Shown: positions 47,700 through 60,575, numbered from the stretch's first letter. The stretch is DNA of 64,000 nt from Camillea tinctor (GCA_022578605.1 MU394106.1:234211-298210), one strand, 5' to 3'. A program made the numbers and translations. Notes: generated by a model from the sequence alone, not told the origin.

Positions 47700-48785
47700 C
47701 TATTCTGGAGGATCATGACTTGTCTCAACCCAACAATGTCTCTGTTGGAAATGCAACACCTCATTACCCCAACCCCACCAACCAGCAGTGAGGTTCCGTG
47801 CAAACACCTCGAGGCCAACAAAATCGGGAGGAAGAATATCCTTAAATAGGGATCGCAGATTAGGCTTCCTTGAGTGGACGTCTGGAACGCCAAGTATTAC
47901 CTTGGAGGCTGCGGGCAGCTTTATGTCTACACCCTTTTTCTTCGCAATAAGTAAGCGCTCCCACGGCTTCCGCCATTGCGACTCTACGTCAATGACAGGA
48001 TCACCGGAGCTGGTGATCTTCAGCCACACCCATTCTGCGATAGGCTCTAACCCCCATTGGGACAGCACGCCGTCCGATGGTGAGGTGAGTAGATCTGTCA
48101 CTGTAGCCTTGTTAGTGACCCAGACAGCCACGAGACCGTTGGGCTTGAGGCGCGCCGCGATAGGGATCTGAGCTAGGAGGTCGCGAGCCTCTTTCATGCC
48201 GTAGACCGTCGCGTACCCGCCCGTCCGTCTCCGTACTGACCGACTCGGCCACGGAGGATCGAGAACGACTAGATCAAAATCCGGGGCTGTTTTGAGAAAG
48301 GGTTCCCGCTGAGCGTCTATAGTCCCCAGCAGATAGTGGGCTTGGGCGGGGATGAACGGTGGCGCATCCGAGGCCGCGGCCTTGGGTTTTGTGGACATCT
48401 GCTTCCGCTTTCGTGATGATTTACCACTTGCCTCATCACTGGAACGTTTGGTTCCCGTCTGCTTGCAGACCCGCGGTAAACACCACCTACCTGTGTGACT
48501 GGATCGGACTAGTTCCACGGCGGATTTGACATGTTCCAGTGTCATCAACTCAGCAATCGCCGCATTTGGCGATATCGGGACAGGCTGCGGCAGGCTCTTT
48601 TTGGGCTCTGGGGTCATCCACGGAGTCTGGACTGGACTGGACGAGACGATCCGCCTGTCTATACCCTGCCACGGCAATACCTGGGCCTCCTCAATGGACC
48701 GTGGTACATCGATCAGGATGACAGACTGGTCAGGGTTCGCGAAGAGCACGCAAGATTCCCGTTGGTGGGATTGATGGTAAGACAT
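47700..48785 (-). CDS. MT-A70-family adenine-N6 methyltransferase (METTL4-like)
   Basis: This intronless gene encodes 361 residues. The catalytic motif DPPW (about residues 175-178, in FDLVVLDPPWPSRS) defines the MT-A70 family. Downstream VAVWVTNK, EWVWLKITSSGDP, WRKPWERLLIAKK and a terminal LEVFARNL segment are in the METTL4 arrangement rather than the longer METTL3/METTL14 (Ime4/Kar4) form. A Lys/Arg-rich stretch (KSSRKRKQ, about 121-128) may be a nuclear localisation signal. The enzyme uses S-adenosylmethionine to methylate adenine N6 in DNA or RNA; which one cannot be told from sequence. It converges on uL23m and diverges from the CSC1-like channel gene. Confidence 0.9.
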   Translation of the reverse strand: MSYHQSHQRESCVLFANPDQSVILIDVPRSIEEAQVLPWQGIDRRIVSSSPVQTPWMTPEPKKSLPQPVPISPNAAIAELMTLEHVKSAVELVRSSHTGRWCLPRVCKQTGTKRSSDEASGKSSRKRKQMSTKPKAAASDAPPFIPAQAHYLLGTIDAQREPFLKTAPDFDLVVLDPPWPSRSVRRRTGGYATVYGMKEARDLLAQIPIAARLKPNGLVAVWVTNKATVTDLLTSPSDGVLSQWGLEPIAEWVWLKITSSGDPVIDVESQWRKPWERLLIAKKKGVDIKLPAASKVILGVPDVHSRKPNLRSLFKDILPPDFVGLEVFARNLTAGWWGWGNEVLHFQQRHCWVETSHDPPE

Positions 48786-50682
48786 GCTACCAAGTGGAGA
48801 CGGCCTAGACTTTTCACGTGCATTGGATCAATGTGAAAAATGCCGGAGGGGGGAACAAAAAAAAAAAAAAAAAATAAAAGGTTGAGGGTTAGCTATGGTA
48901 GTGTAGTAGTACTAACCTACAATGAATACCAGTAGTAGGTAGTACTAACTAGTAGCGTAGGCTAAGTTAGAGGTAGCTCAGGTATAGAGTTTGAGAAGGA
49001 TTGGAATTGACGTAAGTCGTGCACCACATTACCTAAGGTAGCATAAAAAGTCTGGAGATCTGGGCCTAGAACATCGACGTCATGAGCAACCAACACCCCA
49101 GAGTTCCCTACAACTCAGTGCTACCTCTTACACATGTAGTACGGCTTTAAGTCCCTTGCAGTCGAAAATTCAATATTACTCAGGGATGCTGCTTTTACTT
49201 ACCCTTGGGTAGCGCACCGAAACGTTGTGCAGGTTTGTATATGCTGATGCAAAGCCAATGACACCTAGACATCAAATATGCTAGGTATGTTTGCATTTCA
49301 CTGCCCACAAGAAGTAATAAAATAGCTGTAGATCGTGACGCCCATCAGTAAGCTCGACGCGTAAAGCTGTCCTTTTTTTTTTTTTTTTTTTTGAGGTTTT
49401 ACGCAGGGCTCGTCTACTGGTGCTTTATGGTTTGGCTCAGGTGGTGTAGGACATATAGAACACGTCAATCATGCCAATCAACAGCTAAACCCTTTTAAAG
49501 ATCGAAGCGTCTCTGTAATCTATTTGGTGTGGTCTTGTGCTCGATTGCATCAGAATCTGCAAGGTGAACTGCGGGCTTCTCGGATTGGTTAGAAGGTCGG
49601 CATTGGCCGGTTGTCCTGCGCAGGGTCGCTATACGTTGGGTCAATATGATCCACCGCCCACCGCTTGATAGCAATAAAATAAGGCTTGGGTCGACGAATA
49701 TTTAATGACAGGGCCCGGTTTCCGAGATATCTAATGAATATCACCGGGAATCCGGCATGAGCTTTCATACATGGCTGATCCGTAGACGCCGTTTGCGATC
49801 GAGAAAACTTAAATATGTATAAATAGAATAAGAAAGAAGGAAAAACAGAATAGAAGACATCGATCGCTCAAACAGGCGCGCGGGAAATGTCTCGTCCAAT
49901 AGCAGAGACAGTTTCTAAGTGTTCTCTGAAGATTCGAAGCACAGCAAGTGGGTCTCGAAAGATTCAGGGGTTTGAGAAGATTGCCGAGTGGCGCTGATGA
50001 TTGGCTCTTTCAGCTTGCTAGGTTACGCCTCTGACATAACGTCTCAGCTAAAGAGGCCTCAACACTATACTCAAAACGGAAAGAACTGCTTGACTTCCTG
50101 GTTTTTGTGGACTTTTTGAGTACATGAGTACAGCCAGCTTCGCGCGGATCTCCCTGAACAGGGAACTTTCCTCAAATCAAAACCCCAATTGTCTTTTAAG
50201 CCCAACCTATTTCGACATCGTTTAGAAAGTCCCAAGATAACGGGACAGAGAGGGGGGAGAAGGTAATTTTGTCATAATGTTCCTCTCGCTGCATCTTTGC
50301 CTCTTTAACTTCTTTTCCCGTACAACGTTTGTTTGACAAGCTCTGGGTGAATGGGGGCCACTGACTTGTTGTTGTGCTGTTATTGTTTTAGAATGAATTA
50401 ACCCAACCTAGATAGCTCTATATCTGTCTCGTATGCTTTGCTTGGCTTTTCTTGCTTGGCTTTTCCGCATAGTCTACGTTACTGCAAAACAGTTATCGCC
50501 GGGAATGGTTTCATTTTTCTCAACATTTTCTCTTTCCACATAAACAGCTATTCCGAACACACCCTTCCTCCCTCCGCATCGGCTTACACCTGCACATCGA
50601 CGCGAAATCTATTTACATCACACACAATAAGGACGGATCTCAACTATTTTAGGTCGGTTCTCCGACCACATCATTCATCAAG
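48786..50682. promoter_or_regulatory. Divergent intergenic region, METTL4-like / CSC1-like
   Basis: 1.9 kb with poly-A (about 48857-48875) and poly-T (about 49372-49391) runs. No gene is supported. Repeated TAGTAGTAC and AGGTAGTAC fragments occur at 48895-48960. A pyrimidine-rich leader-like part precedes the channel ATG. Confidence 0.45.
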
Positions 50683-53600
50683 ATGAGTGAGCAAAGTAAG
50701 TCGATGCTATTGTTTTCCCCACCGCTACTTGAACTTGGTTGCTAACCAAGATTATTTTTCTAGGTGGCAATGCGCGCGCAGACCAAGGCATTAGCTTGGT
50801 CGCTTTCTTCACAGCATTGAGCACCTCGTTGGTGATTTTTGGTGTCCAGACAGGTCTCTTTTTGCTGTTGCGAAATAAACTAGCCAGAATATTGTATGTG
50901 GTCTTTGAACCTGTCATGATGTACGTTGACTTGTGTCTCTGCTCCGTACTGACGCTCTACCAGCAAACCTAAAACATATCTTGTTCCCGAGCGTGAACGA
51001 ACAGAACCGCCACCGAGCAGTCCATGGGGGCTAGTCACTGCGCTATTTCGATTCAATGACCGTGAGATTATTAAGAAATGCGGTCTCGATTCTTACTTCT
51101 TCCTCCGATACTTACAGACTCTATTGGTTATCTTCATACCTATGGCGGTCATCATCATCCCCATTCTCGTACCAATGAACTATGTGAATGGAAGAAGCCA
51201 AGACTTTTCTGTAAACGGAACGAACAACGATGGACCGAACTCTAACATTACCGGGCTGGACACTTTGGCCTGGGGCAACGTGGATCCGGAACACACCCGC
51301 AGGTACTGGGCGCATCTTGTACTCGCGCTGATGGTTATTATATGGGTTTGTGGTGTCTTCTTCTTCGAGTTCAGGGTTTACATCAAGATCCGTCAAGACT
51401 GGTTGACCACTGCCGAACACCGCTTACGGGCTTCTGCAACTACTGTCCTGGTCAGCGGTATTCCGGATAAATGGCTCAGTGAAGAGGCCCTTCGGGGTCT
51501 TTTTGATGTATTCCCTGGAGGGCTACGAAACGTCTTCCTTACACGAGATTTAACCGCTCTTTTGGAAAAAATCGCCAAACGTGATCAAATCCACCTGCAA
51601 TTAGAGGCTGCTCAGACAGACTTGATTCGGATGGCAAAGAAAAAGCAACTTAAAAAGAGGGAAAAGGACGAAAAGCAGGCACGGCGGGCTTCAAGAGCTC
51701 AGCGAATGACCAAAGAGGAAAAGTTAGAACGTCAGAAACAGGAGGATGAACGCGCAAGACAACAAGCCGAAGCTGGTCAAGGTATAAGCAGTGGTGACCA
51801 GCATGACGTACCGCATGATATCGAAGACGTTGAGGATGAAATACCACAGCACACTTCACGCCCAGGCACAGCTAGTGGGCTCAATATCCTTACCACTGGT
51901 TTCTCAAAGTTGACCGGGGGGATTGGCAAAGGTGTTGAGGTTATGGGCAAGACTCGTCATGGAATACTGAAGGATGCTAGGAATATTACGCACGAAATTG
52001 ACGATACAATCGAGACGACGAATGGATTTGTGGCAATAGAATCGCCACGGAGCGCTCCGCCTTCTCGTGGATCAGACCGCCGCCGGGTGCAACTACCTGA
52101 CGAGAAAGGTCTCCCTAGGCCCTCTACCCAGAATTCGAACCGACCCAGAGTATCCGAAAGAGATAACGAGGACCAAATTATGGGAGCTCCCGCCGCTTCC
52201 CAACCCCGCCATTCCCACAACAGTTCCGTGTCTCAAGACTCGATGCTTAAGAAAGAGAGCATTGAAATGCGATACCTTGGCAACTCTACGCGCAAAGTTT
52301 CGAATCTCAACAGCATGTATGATAACGAGAAGAAAAGATGGTATCAGTTTTGGAAGCCTCCGTCAGGTGGGTTCGCTTCGCCGGTTCCTCAAGGATTCAA
52401 GGGCAATGAATTCCCTTTTAAGCAAAAGTCCTTTTGGGAGACTGCGAAAGCGTTTATCCCATTCACGGGAGATGACGAGCAAGTCGCGACTGAATACCCC
52501 AAGGCGTATAACGAGGACAGCAAAGAGGACAAGGACAGCGGCGCAGAATGGGAGAAATGGCTTAAGAAGTCAGAACGACCTACACATCGTCTTGCAATCT
52601 TTGAGTGGACTCCGGATTGGTTCCCCGGTCTTCCTTTCTTAAATAAGAAAGTCGATACAATTTACTGGTGTCGGGAGGAGTTGGCACGACTTAATCTTGA
52701 AATTGAACAAGATCAAAAGAACCCGGAACGATACCCTCTGATGAAGTCAGCATTTATCCAGTTCAACCATCAAGTCGCAGCTCATATGGCCTGCCAGAGC
52801 GTTATTCACCACGTCCCCAAGCACATGGCGCCACGTACAGTTGAAATCTCGCCAAATGATATCATCTGGGATAACATGGCCATCAGTTGGTGGTCCGAGT
52901 GGCTCCGAACTACTATTGCTGTAGCTATCGTGGTGGGCATGACCATTCTGTGGGCTTTCCCCGTTGCCTTCACTGGTTCAATTTCTCAAATCGACGATCT
53001 AGTTAGAACATTTCCCTGGCTTGGATTCCTGCAGAAGAACGAGGCAGTCGCCAATGTTGCATCGGCCGTTGCTGGTGTCCTGCCAGCGATCTTGCTTGCT
53101 ATACTGCTTTGGTTGGTTCCCATTATCATGGATTTCCTGGCTGGCCTTAAGGGTGCCAAGACGGGAACCCAAAAGAACGAAACCGTCCAAAAGTTCTACT
53201 TCTCCTTCCTCTTCGTCCAAGTTTTCCTAATCGTCTCGCTATCGTCCAGTGCTATCTCCACTCTGGAAGGGGTATTGAACGATCCGACGAGCGTCGCAGA
53301 TGTCCTCGCCAACAGTTTGCCCTCGGCATCCAACTATTTCTTCTCTTACATGATTCTACAAGCTCTTAGTGCAAGTTCCGGTACCCTCCTCCAGATTGGA
53401 GCACTGATCAACTGGTATATTGTGGCGAAAGCTCTCAACAGCACGGCGCGTAATAAGTGGAAGACAAACACGACTTTGCCGGACGTGAAATGGGGCACTT
53501 ATTTCCCAGTTTATACTAACTTTGCATGCATTGCATTGATTTACTCAGTTATCGCTCCCATAATTTCCATATTTGCCATCATTACGTTCAGTCTGCTCTG

Positions 53601-54534
53601 GGTTGCCAATCGTTACAGCATGATATACGTCAACCGGCTTACCATCGATACTGGCGGCGTGCTTTACCCACGGGCGATCAACCAAACCTTCACAGGTCTC
53701 TATGTCATGGAGATTTGTCTCATTGGCCTTTTCTTCCTCGTCATCGATGATAAGGGGGTGCATTCATGTACCCCTCAAGCCATTATCATGATCATCGCCA
53801 CCATTCTTACCGTCATATATCAGTGGCTATTGAACATATCGTTTGGGCCGTTGCTTCGATATCTTCCGATAACCTTCGAAGATGAAGCAGTACTCCGTGA
53901 CGAAGCCTTCCAGCGTGCTCAAGACCGTCGTTTCGGTATAGTCGACGACGATGACGACGACGACGACGATCATGAATCATTGGATAAAGAAGGTCTATCC
54001 TCTCATCGTCGTAATGCTGGCCCGTCGACCTCGATGGATAGTACTCGCGAGAAGACGGGGCGTGGGAACAAAATTGCCAACATCATGCCGGTTAGGGGGA
54101 TTAAACATGCAGGAACCTGGGCCGCTCGTGGTGGTAAAAGCACTTACGACTTCACATTCGGCAAGGCAGAGCACGGCTTGAAGAATATGAACAAGTACCG
54201 CGAGGAACGTAGACAGAAAGATCTAGAAGCCCAGAGAGCTATTGGCGAAGCTTTGTACGGAGGTTTCCATGATGAAATCGAGGACTTGACGCCCGAAGAA
54301 AGAGATCGACTTGTTCATGTCGCGTTTACGCACTCGGCTTTACGAGCAAGACGCCCAACCGTGTGGATTCCACGTGACGATATTGGGGTCAGCGATGATG
54401 AAATAAGAAGAACCCAAGAATTCAGCGAACACATCTGGATTTCGAACGAGGGCACGGCGCTGGACAGTAAAGTGCGTGTGGTTTACGGTCGGGCGCCTCC
54501 TGACTTTTCAGAACTCGACATCATCCAGATGTAA
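50683..54534 (+). CDS. CSC1/OSCA (RSN1/PHM7)-type calcium-permeable channel
   Basis: Exons 50683-50695 (13 nt), 50764-50893 and 50964-54534, all in phase, give 1237 residues. The N-terminal late-exocytosis-type domain spans three helices: GISLVAFFTALSTSLVIFGVQTGLF, a second near residue 100 (TLLVIFIPMAVIIIPILVPM) and a third near 170 (LALMVIIWVCGVFFFEF). A large cytosolic loop then has a charged coiled coil (about 271-325) and disordered sequence up to about 430. The seven-helix RSN1 core runs from about residue 680 to 1011. Near 1040 there is a run of Asp residues, and the C-terminal PHM7 extension (RPTVWIPRDDIGVSDDE) closes the protein. These are mechanosensitive or osmosensitive cation channels of the plasma or vacuolar membrane. 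The loop is longer than in yeast Csc1 (about 780 residues). Confidence 0.92.
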
Positions 54535-56716
54535 GTAAAATGCAGCCGGGAGAGAAATAGGGAACTGGTGTATATAGGTGGCATTGAAGCACGATGGACA
54601 TGAGGGGGAGGATGGTTTCATGTTGTATAAAGAAACTAGGGAGAACATATGTCTTCTCTGCGAACCAGGAAAAAAAAGAAAGGGAAGGCGTTTGTTTGCA
54701 TTAGAACATCAGCATATTGGCACAGGCATTTGGCATGGGTTGGCATTTACAGGCTGTAAACCATAGGGAAGAAGCAATTTTAATATTCGGGCTACTTTCT
54801 ATGTAGGTATACCACGACGATTCATACCGTATTTATATTTTTTCGAGAGGAATAATAGAGTTACGCCAACGATGCAAACATCGTAAAGTATGTGAAATAT
54901 GTGACCCCAGTATTGCACTACGAATCGCTTAGATAGAGAGATAGAGGACTATATGTGTGTCGAGATATCTAATTGGCTTGTTCCGTTTATATAGGTTGTG
55001 AGTATTATAGCCATAGGGACTTTGTAGGAGAGAGGCTGGGTTGTGATTCGCGTCCCCGAGTTAGAATAGGCATACAGCTGATAGGTACGCAGCCTGAAAG
55101 CACTTATACTTTTTAAGCTTTTCAATGTTATCGTGCATTGCACCTACTAATGGATCATTGTGAAATCTTGTTGTAACGGTGATAAATGGTTGGGGAGAAT
55201 GGAATGCTTGTTAGTTGATGTTCACCCCGCTCTATAGTCGAATTTGATACGAAGAGCGTTCGTATAAGGAGCATAGGAAGCGGGAGTAACCTACCTATTT
55301 TGGAAACAAAACACCTTCCGGTTTTCATTATGTAGAGGATCCCTAGCCTGTCTATCCGTTAGTGAGTACCTAAACTCAGGTTACTTATCTGCTAATATCA
55401 TGTAGTGCATATTTTTTTTTTCACGTATCGGGGGCCTAGGCTTCTCTATCGGACAAGTTTCCGCTGTAACGTTCATTAAGGATAGTACATAGGCAAGTAA
55501 AAGGTCAATAATGCGTCTTTGAGCATTTGACTAGGTTAGTAGATGTAGGTCGCAGCGCGCGCACCCTGCAGTAAATGCTGTCTGACGTCGGGTGATTAGT
55601 CGGCCTGTTAATCAGTCTGCATGTAGCAAGACCTGGTGCCATGAGCATCCGGGAGGTCCCATAATTAAATGCTTAACGATGCCTTATTATAAGTATACGA
55701 TATTATGCATGTGTTATCTGTGATTGATGTGGTTTCCCCCGGGAAAGCTGCGACGGGTTGAACGGGAATATGTACATAAGCCATTTTCTATTCTTGGAAT
55801 AGTACACAGAACAACTGCCGGACCGTGCGAGGTAACGTCAACAGGGCGAGCGGGCAAGAGCGTCTGGAGCGTTTCCCCCCCTTTGACCCTCCTTAGGTAC
55901 TATATGTAGGTACCTAGGTACACTACCTAGGTAGTGTAGCTATCTTGTTGCGCTAAATGATTTGAGAGGTCTTGGCAGATTCTTCTCGAGTTCATAATTA
56001 TCCATTAATTAAGGTTGAGTTATCATTCTAATGTGACATCTATCTTCTTTTTCGTTTTCTTTTTCTTTTTTAAACTTCCCAATGTTTTTTTTTTTTTTTT
56101 AAATATTAAATGATCTCGACTCTCTCTCCACCTTATCTCTTTCCCACTCAATGCTCATGCTCATCCTCACATTCATGCCCACTCCTTCTCCTCTCAGCTG
56201 ATCGACCCTCTCTGTCTACTCCCGAACCCTCGGACGTCAGCATCTGACAACCAGCCCCAGAAGCCCAAAGTTCTTCGCGCCGCATTTTCCCTAATCCCGT
56301 CTAGGTTTTGTTTTTTTTTAGGTACTACGTACCGATTACATTCGTTTAGTTACCACCAGACGGGGACTTTATTGAAGCTACACTAAACAGGTAGCAAGTA
56401 ATTTTTGAGAATCAATCGAACCAAATCAAGCAAGCAAGCAATCAATCAATCAAAGCACCGCTTGGGGTGGCGCGGTCTTCCTTCTCGGTCCTCCTTCTTT
56501 AACTCGCGGTCGATTCCTAATGATAAACTAATCCCCCCCATTACAGCACATCTAATCAATCTTAAGCTTTTCTGCTCCATCCATTGAACCAAACCAAAAT
56601 TATTGTGCCATATCCTTCTTCTTATTCTCCCTCCCTCTTACATCTTATATCCTCCCTCCTCACTCCGACTCTGTTGGGCGTACCATAGCAATCTGTTACG
56701 TGATAGGCAGAGAACA
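54535..56716. other. Intergenic region, CSC1-like 3' flank and TM9SF promoter
   Basis: 2.2 kb. Two adjacent TACCTAGGTA palindromes lie at 55911-55920 and 55924-55933. A poly-T run (56084-56100) and a CT-rich tract (56117-56220) lie further downstream, in the probable promoter/5' UTR. No gene seen. Confidence 0.5.
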
Positions 56717-59023
56717 ATGGGTAAAATGTTGGGGACCGGCCTGAGATGGCTGCTCTCTTCTCTCATATTCGCCCAAGTGCATGCATTTTACATACCCGGT
56801 AAGCACCCGCCGCTTCCGAGACCACCTTTTCGGGGGATCACCACAGCAAAGACGACAACTTCTAATGGATATGCTCTTCTGCAGGTTGGTCCATAAAAAG
56901 CTACCAGGAGGGTGAGCACATTCCACTGCTCGTCAATAAGGTATACTCAGACAACACCCAATTACAATATGCCTACTACGACCTGCCCTTTGTCTGTCCC
57001 CCGACTGGCAAGACCCATGGCTCTGGTTTGTTGAGTGGCCAGAGCATATCCCTAAATCTGGGAGAGGTCCTCCGTGGCGACCGAATTGTTACCTCCGATA
57101 TCGATCTCACCGTTGGCCACGACACGAGATGTAGCTTTCTCTGCAACCAGGAGGTCACTCGGAAAGATCTGAAAAGAGCTAGGGAGTTAGTCAAAGACGG
57201 CTATGTCGTAGAATGGATCGTCGACAACTTGCCTGGAGCGACGAGTTTTGTCACAGTCGATAAATCACGGAAATATTACGCAGCCGGTTTCAAGCTTGGC
57301 TATGCCGACTACACTTCAAGCACCGGAAAGCCGCGTTACTATCTTAATAACCACCATACCATCGTAATCCGCTACCGATCCGCACCCGGCCGTGATGGTG
57401 AAAGGGGTGGCAAAGTTGTTGTGGGTTTTGAGGTTTATACCAAGAGCATTGGCCCGAATGGCAAGCGAGAAGAGGGCTGCCCTGCCGAACTTCACGACGT
57501 TGATGAGAACTTTGAGCTTTACATGCCACCAAATAAGACTAGTGATTCCTTGCTGGAAAAGTCTCAGCACGCATCTCATGCTCACGACGACATGGACGAA
57601 GGCGACGACGACGATACTATCACCATTCCGTACTCGTACTCGGTGTATTTCCGAGAAGACAACTCAATCGAGTGGAATCGCCGTTGGGACCTGTACTTCG
57701 TGAACCAAGAAGAAGGTTCTAGAATCCATTGGCTAGCTATCATCAACTCGTTGATCATCTGCGCGCTCCTGTCTGGTATTGTTCTGATGATTCTATCCAA
57801 GACGATTAGAACCGACATAAAGGGTTACAAGGAAGCCTCTGCCGAGGACGGTAGAATCCGCTTGACCCGCAAGTTGAAATCTGGTTTGCGGTCTCCCAAG
57901 CTAGAGAAAACCAGCCATGGCCTGCTGGACCAGGGAGCTCAGGGCGATGACGGTGCTGATATTTCGTCAGATGACGAGGCATTGGAAGATGTCACAGGGT
58001 GGAAGTTGCTGCATGCCGACGTATTCCGGAAGCCCGAATTTGGCCATCTACTTGCGCCCCTTGTTGGATCCGGCATGCAGCTTTTGTTCATGTCCCTTGG
58101 CTTAGTTCTTCTCAGCGCGATTGGGATTCTGAACCCCAGCTTCCGTGGCGGCTTTCTGAGTGCTAGTGTTGGTCTCTTCATCTTTGCGGGTATCTTTTCT
58201 GGCTACTTCTCCGCTAGGGTGTACAGGACATTTGACGGCCAGAACTTCCGAAAGAATGCCTTGGTCACGGCCTGTCTTTTCCCAGGCCTTCTCTTCAGTC
58301 TAATATTTATGCTGAACCTATTTGTCTGGGCGCAGGCCTCGAGCACTGCGATACCCTTCGGCACTTTGATTGCTCTCGTTCTTCTCTGGCTTGGCATCCA
58401 GGTCCCTCTGGTGTATGTGGGTTCCTGGTATGGGTTCGTACGTACGGGACCTTGGGAGCACCCTACGAAGACTGCCAGTATCCCTCGACAGGTGCCCCAG
58501 CAGGCCTGGTATATCAAGAGCATGCAATCGATTCTCCTAGCTGGTCTTATTCCCTTCACAGTCATATTTATCGAGCTCCTCTTCGTTTTCCAGTCTATGT
58601 GGCAAGATAAGAGCGGGTATTATTACGTGTTTGGCTTCCTGTCGGTCGTTTCCATCATTCTTGTCCTTACTGTTGCCGAAGTCACGGTCGTCACGGTCTA
58701 CGTACAGCTCTGCTCGGAGAATTACCACTGGTGGTGGCAATCTTTCTTCATTGGTGGCGGTAGCGCCATCTGGATTTTCCTCTACAGCATTTGGTATTAC
58801 CTTTTCAAGTTGCACATTTCGGGCTTCGTGAGCTCGATGTTGTTTTTCGTTTATAGCTTTATGGCCTGCTGCGTGTATGGGCTGCTTACCGGAACTGTGG
58901 GTTTCTTGACAGCCTACGCCTTCATTAGGCGGCTGTACGGGTAAGTCATGAATCCCACATTGTCTTGCGTTAGATGCTTTCTGTACTAACCTAGATTTTT
59001 ACAGTGCTATCAAAGTAGATTAA
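56717..59023 (+). CDS. Transmembrane 9 superfamily (EMP70) protein
   Basis: Three exons (56717-56798, 56885-58940, 59005-59023) give 718 residues. The first 23-25 residues are a signal peptide (WLLSSLIFAQVHA, cleaved before FYIPG). The lumenal domain has the family features WSIKSYQEGEHIPLLVNKV, YYDLPFVCPP and a Cys pair. TM1 is near residue 308 (SLIICALLSGIVLMIL). An acidic cytosolic loop holds DVTGWKLLHADVFR, and eight further helices follow. The last 19-nt exon adds the conserved end YGAIKVD, a Lys-containing C-terminal sorting signal. TM9 proteins work in the Golgi and endosomes in membrane protein sorting and adhesion. Intron positions at the extreme ends are in phase. Confidence 0.95.
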
Positions 59024-59554
59024 TTCATAATGTGATACTACACGGTTAACGTAATGTTAAGGAATCGACACCTTAATAGAGAATCTTAACGCTTACACAC
59101 ACTCCTTATGGGGACGGCATCAGACCGGCGCAAGGAAACTTTGGCGGGCGTTTCTTATGGTATAAATCCTACCTATTTGTTATTATTGCTTTTTTTATAT
59201 CAAAAGAAATGAAGTTTCAGAGAGGGGTTGAAGAAGACGATGGCACAATAATGAGATGACCGATAGGTAGCAGTGTGGGGTTGTACATAGCTTCCTCAAC
59301 AACGAATTACTTGAATATATACAGACAGTCTCTTCGGATACATTTTGCGTTCCTGTTCGCTAACATAACAACACACATTACTTGACTTCTGTCTATCCTC
59401 AGGTTAGATAATGCGACAACCGATATAACTTGATAAAACATGCTTCAGTTTTCTCCTGGCGTTTGTAAGTCTTTTTTGCAACCATCCTCTCAACCGGTAT
59501 TGGGCACCCAGTACCTGGTTGTACATAGTCTCGGTTCAGCCGGATTCGATCAGA
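59024..59554. other. Convergent intergenic region, TM9SF / thioesterase
   Basis: 531 bp with 3' flanks of two convergent genes. No feature seen. Confidence 0.5.
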
Positions 59555-60575
59555 CTACAACTGGCTCCGGCCCACGTTCTTGCCCATGGAAAGCCAGAGC
59601 CCTGAGCCCTCGGCCATGATGTTACCTAAAAAAGGACCCGAACGTCAGCTAGCGTTTCCTCTTCCCGTATTCCCCTCCCCCCTGACGCGTCAAAGGGGGA
59701 AAGGGACAGACACAGAAATAGATAGAGAGAGAGAGGGAGGGAGAGAGAAGATTTGAAAGAGAGCCGAGGGCTTTTTTTTTTTTCACTACTCACCGTCCTT
59801 ATCCTCGATGGCGCCCCGAACGTGGAGCTTGCGTCCGTCTCGCCGCGTCACCCGCCCGCGCACTAGGACGACCTGCGGCGTGCGCACTTGCCGCCGGAAG
59901 TCGGTCTGGAACCGGACTGTGTAGGCGCCGTGCGCTGATGTAGGGGGGGCCGGGAAGTATGTTGTTAGTTTTTAATCTCTTCCCTCTATTTTTCTCTCTT
60001 GTTTCTTTTCTTCTTTTAAGGTGATGCTAAGAGAGGGGGAAAGGGGGGAGAGGGGACTCACGGCTCTGGAAGTTCGCCGCCGTCCCCATAACCTCGTCCA
60101 TGAGCACGCCGTAAAGCCCCCCGTGCATGGTGCCCGCGTAGCTGTTCAGGTCCTCGCCTAGATCCAGCAGCGCGCTGAACACGAGGAACGGGTTGTGCGG
60201 GTCTTCACCGTTGGCCTTTGCTTCGCCGTCGCCGCGCAGGAGGCGCTCTGATTTGTCACCGTTCCTTTCAGCTTTCGGTGTTGTGGTCGTGAGCGGTCGG
60301 AACCAGCTCACGCACGCCCGCACCGTGGTCCCGCTGTTCATCGTGCGCCGCACGAAACTCGATTCCCCGCTTGCGAGCGGTCGCCGGTCTGGCACGAGGA
60401 TCTGGATCGAGGGGTCGGAGAGGAGGCCTGCGCACCAGGGGATGGATTGGAAGTGGGAGATGGGGTCGGGGACGTGTTGGTTGTGGTCGGGGATGGGTTG
60501 GGTGGGAGTGGGGGTGGGAAGAGGGGGGGATGAGGATAAGGGGGGAGAGATGGAAGGAGAAGTGGGAGGGGGCAT
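59555..60575 (-). CDS. PaaI-like hot-dog-fold thioesterase
   Basis: Three exons on the minus strand (60575-60062, 59934-59794, 59625-59555) are in phase and give 241 residues. The N-terminal 40 residues are Pro/Ser/Thr-rich and disordered. The hot-dog motif is GTMHGGLYGVLMDEVMG (about residues 150-166): His and the Asp/Glu pair are the family's catalytic-type residues. YTVRFQTDFRRQVRTPQVVLVRGRVTRRDGRKLHVRGAI supplies the beta-sheet half, and the last exon adds AEGSGLWLSM. Members hydrolyse acyl-CoA thioesters; the substrate is unknown here. The second intron has a GTGAGT donor and a poly-T tract. No clear organelle signal is seen. Confidence 0.87.
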
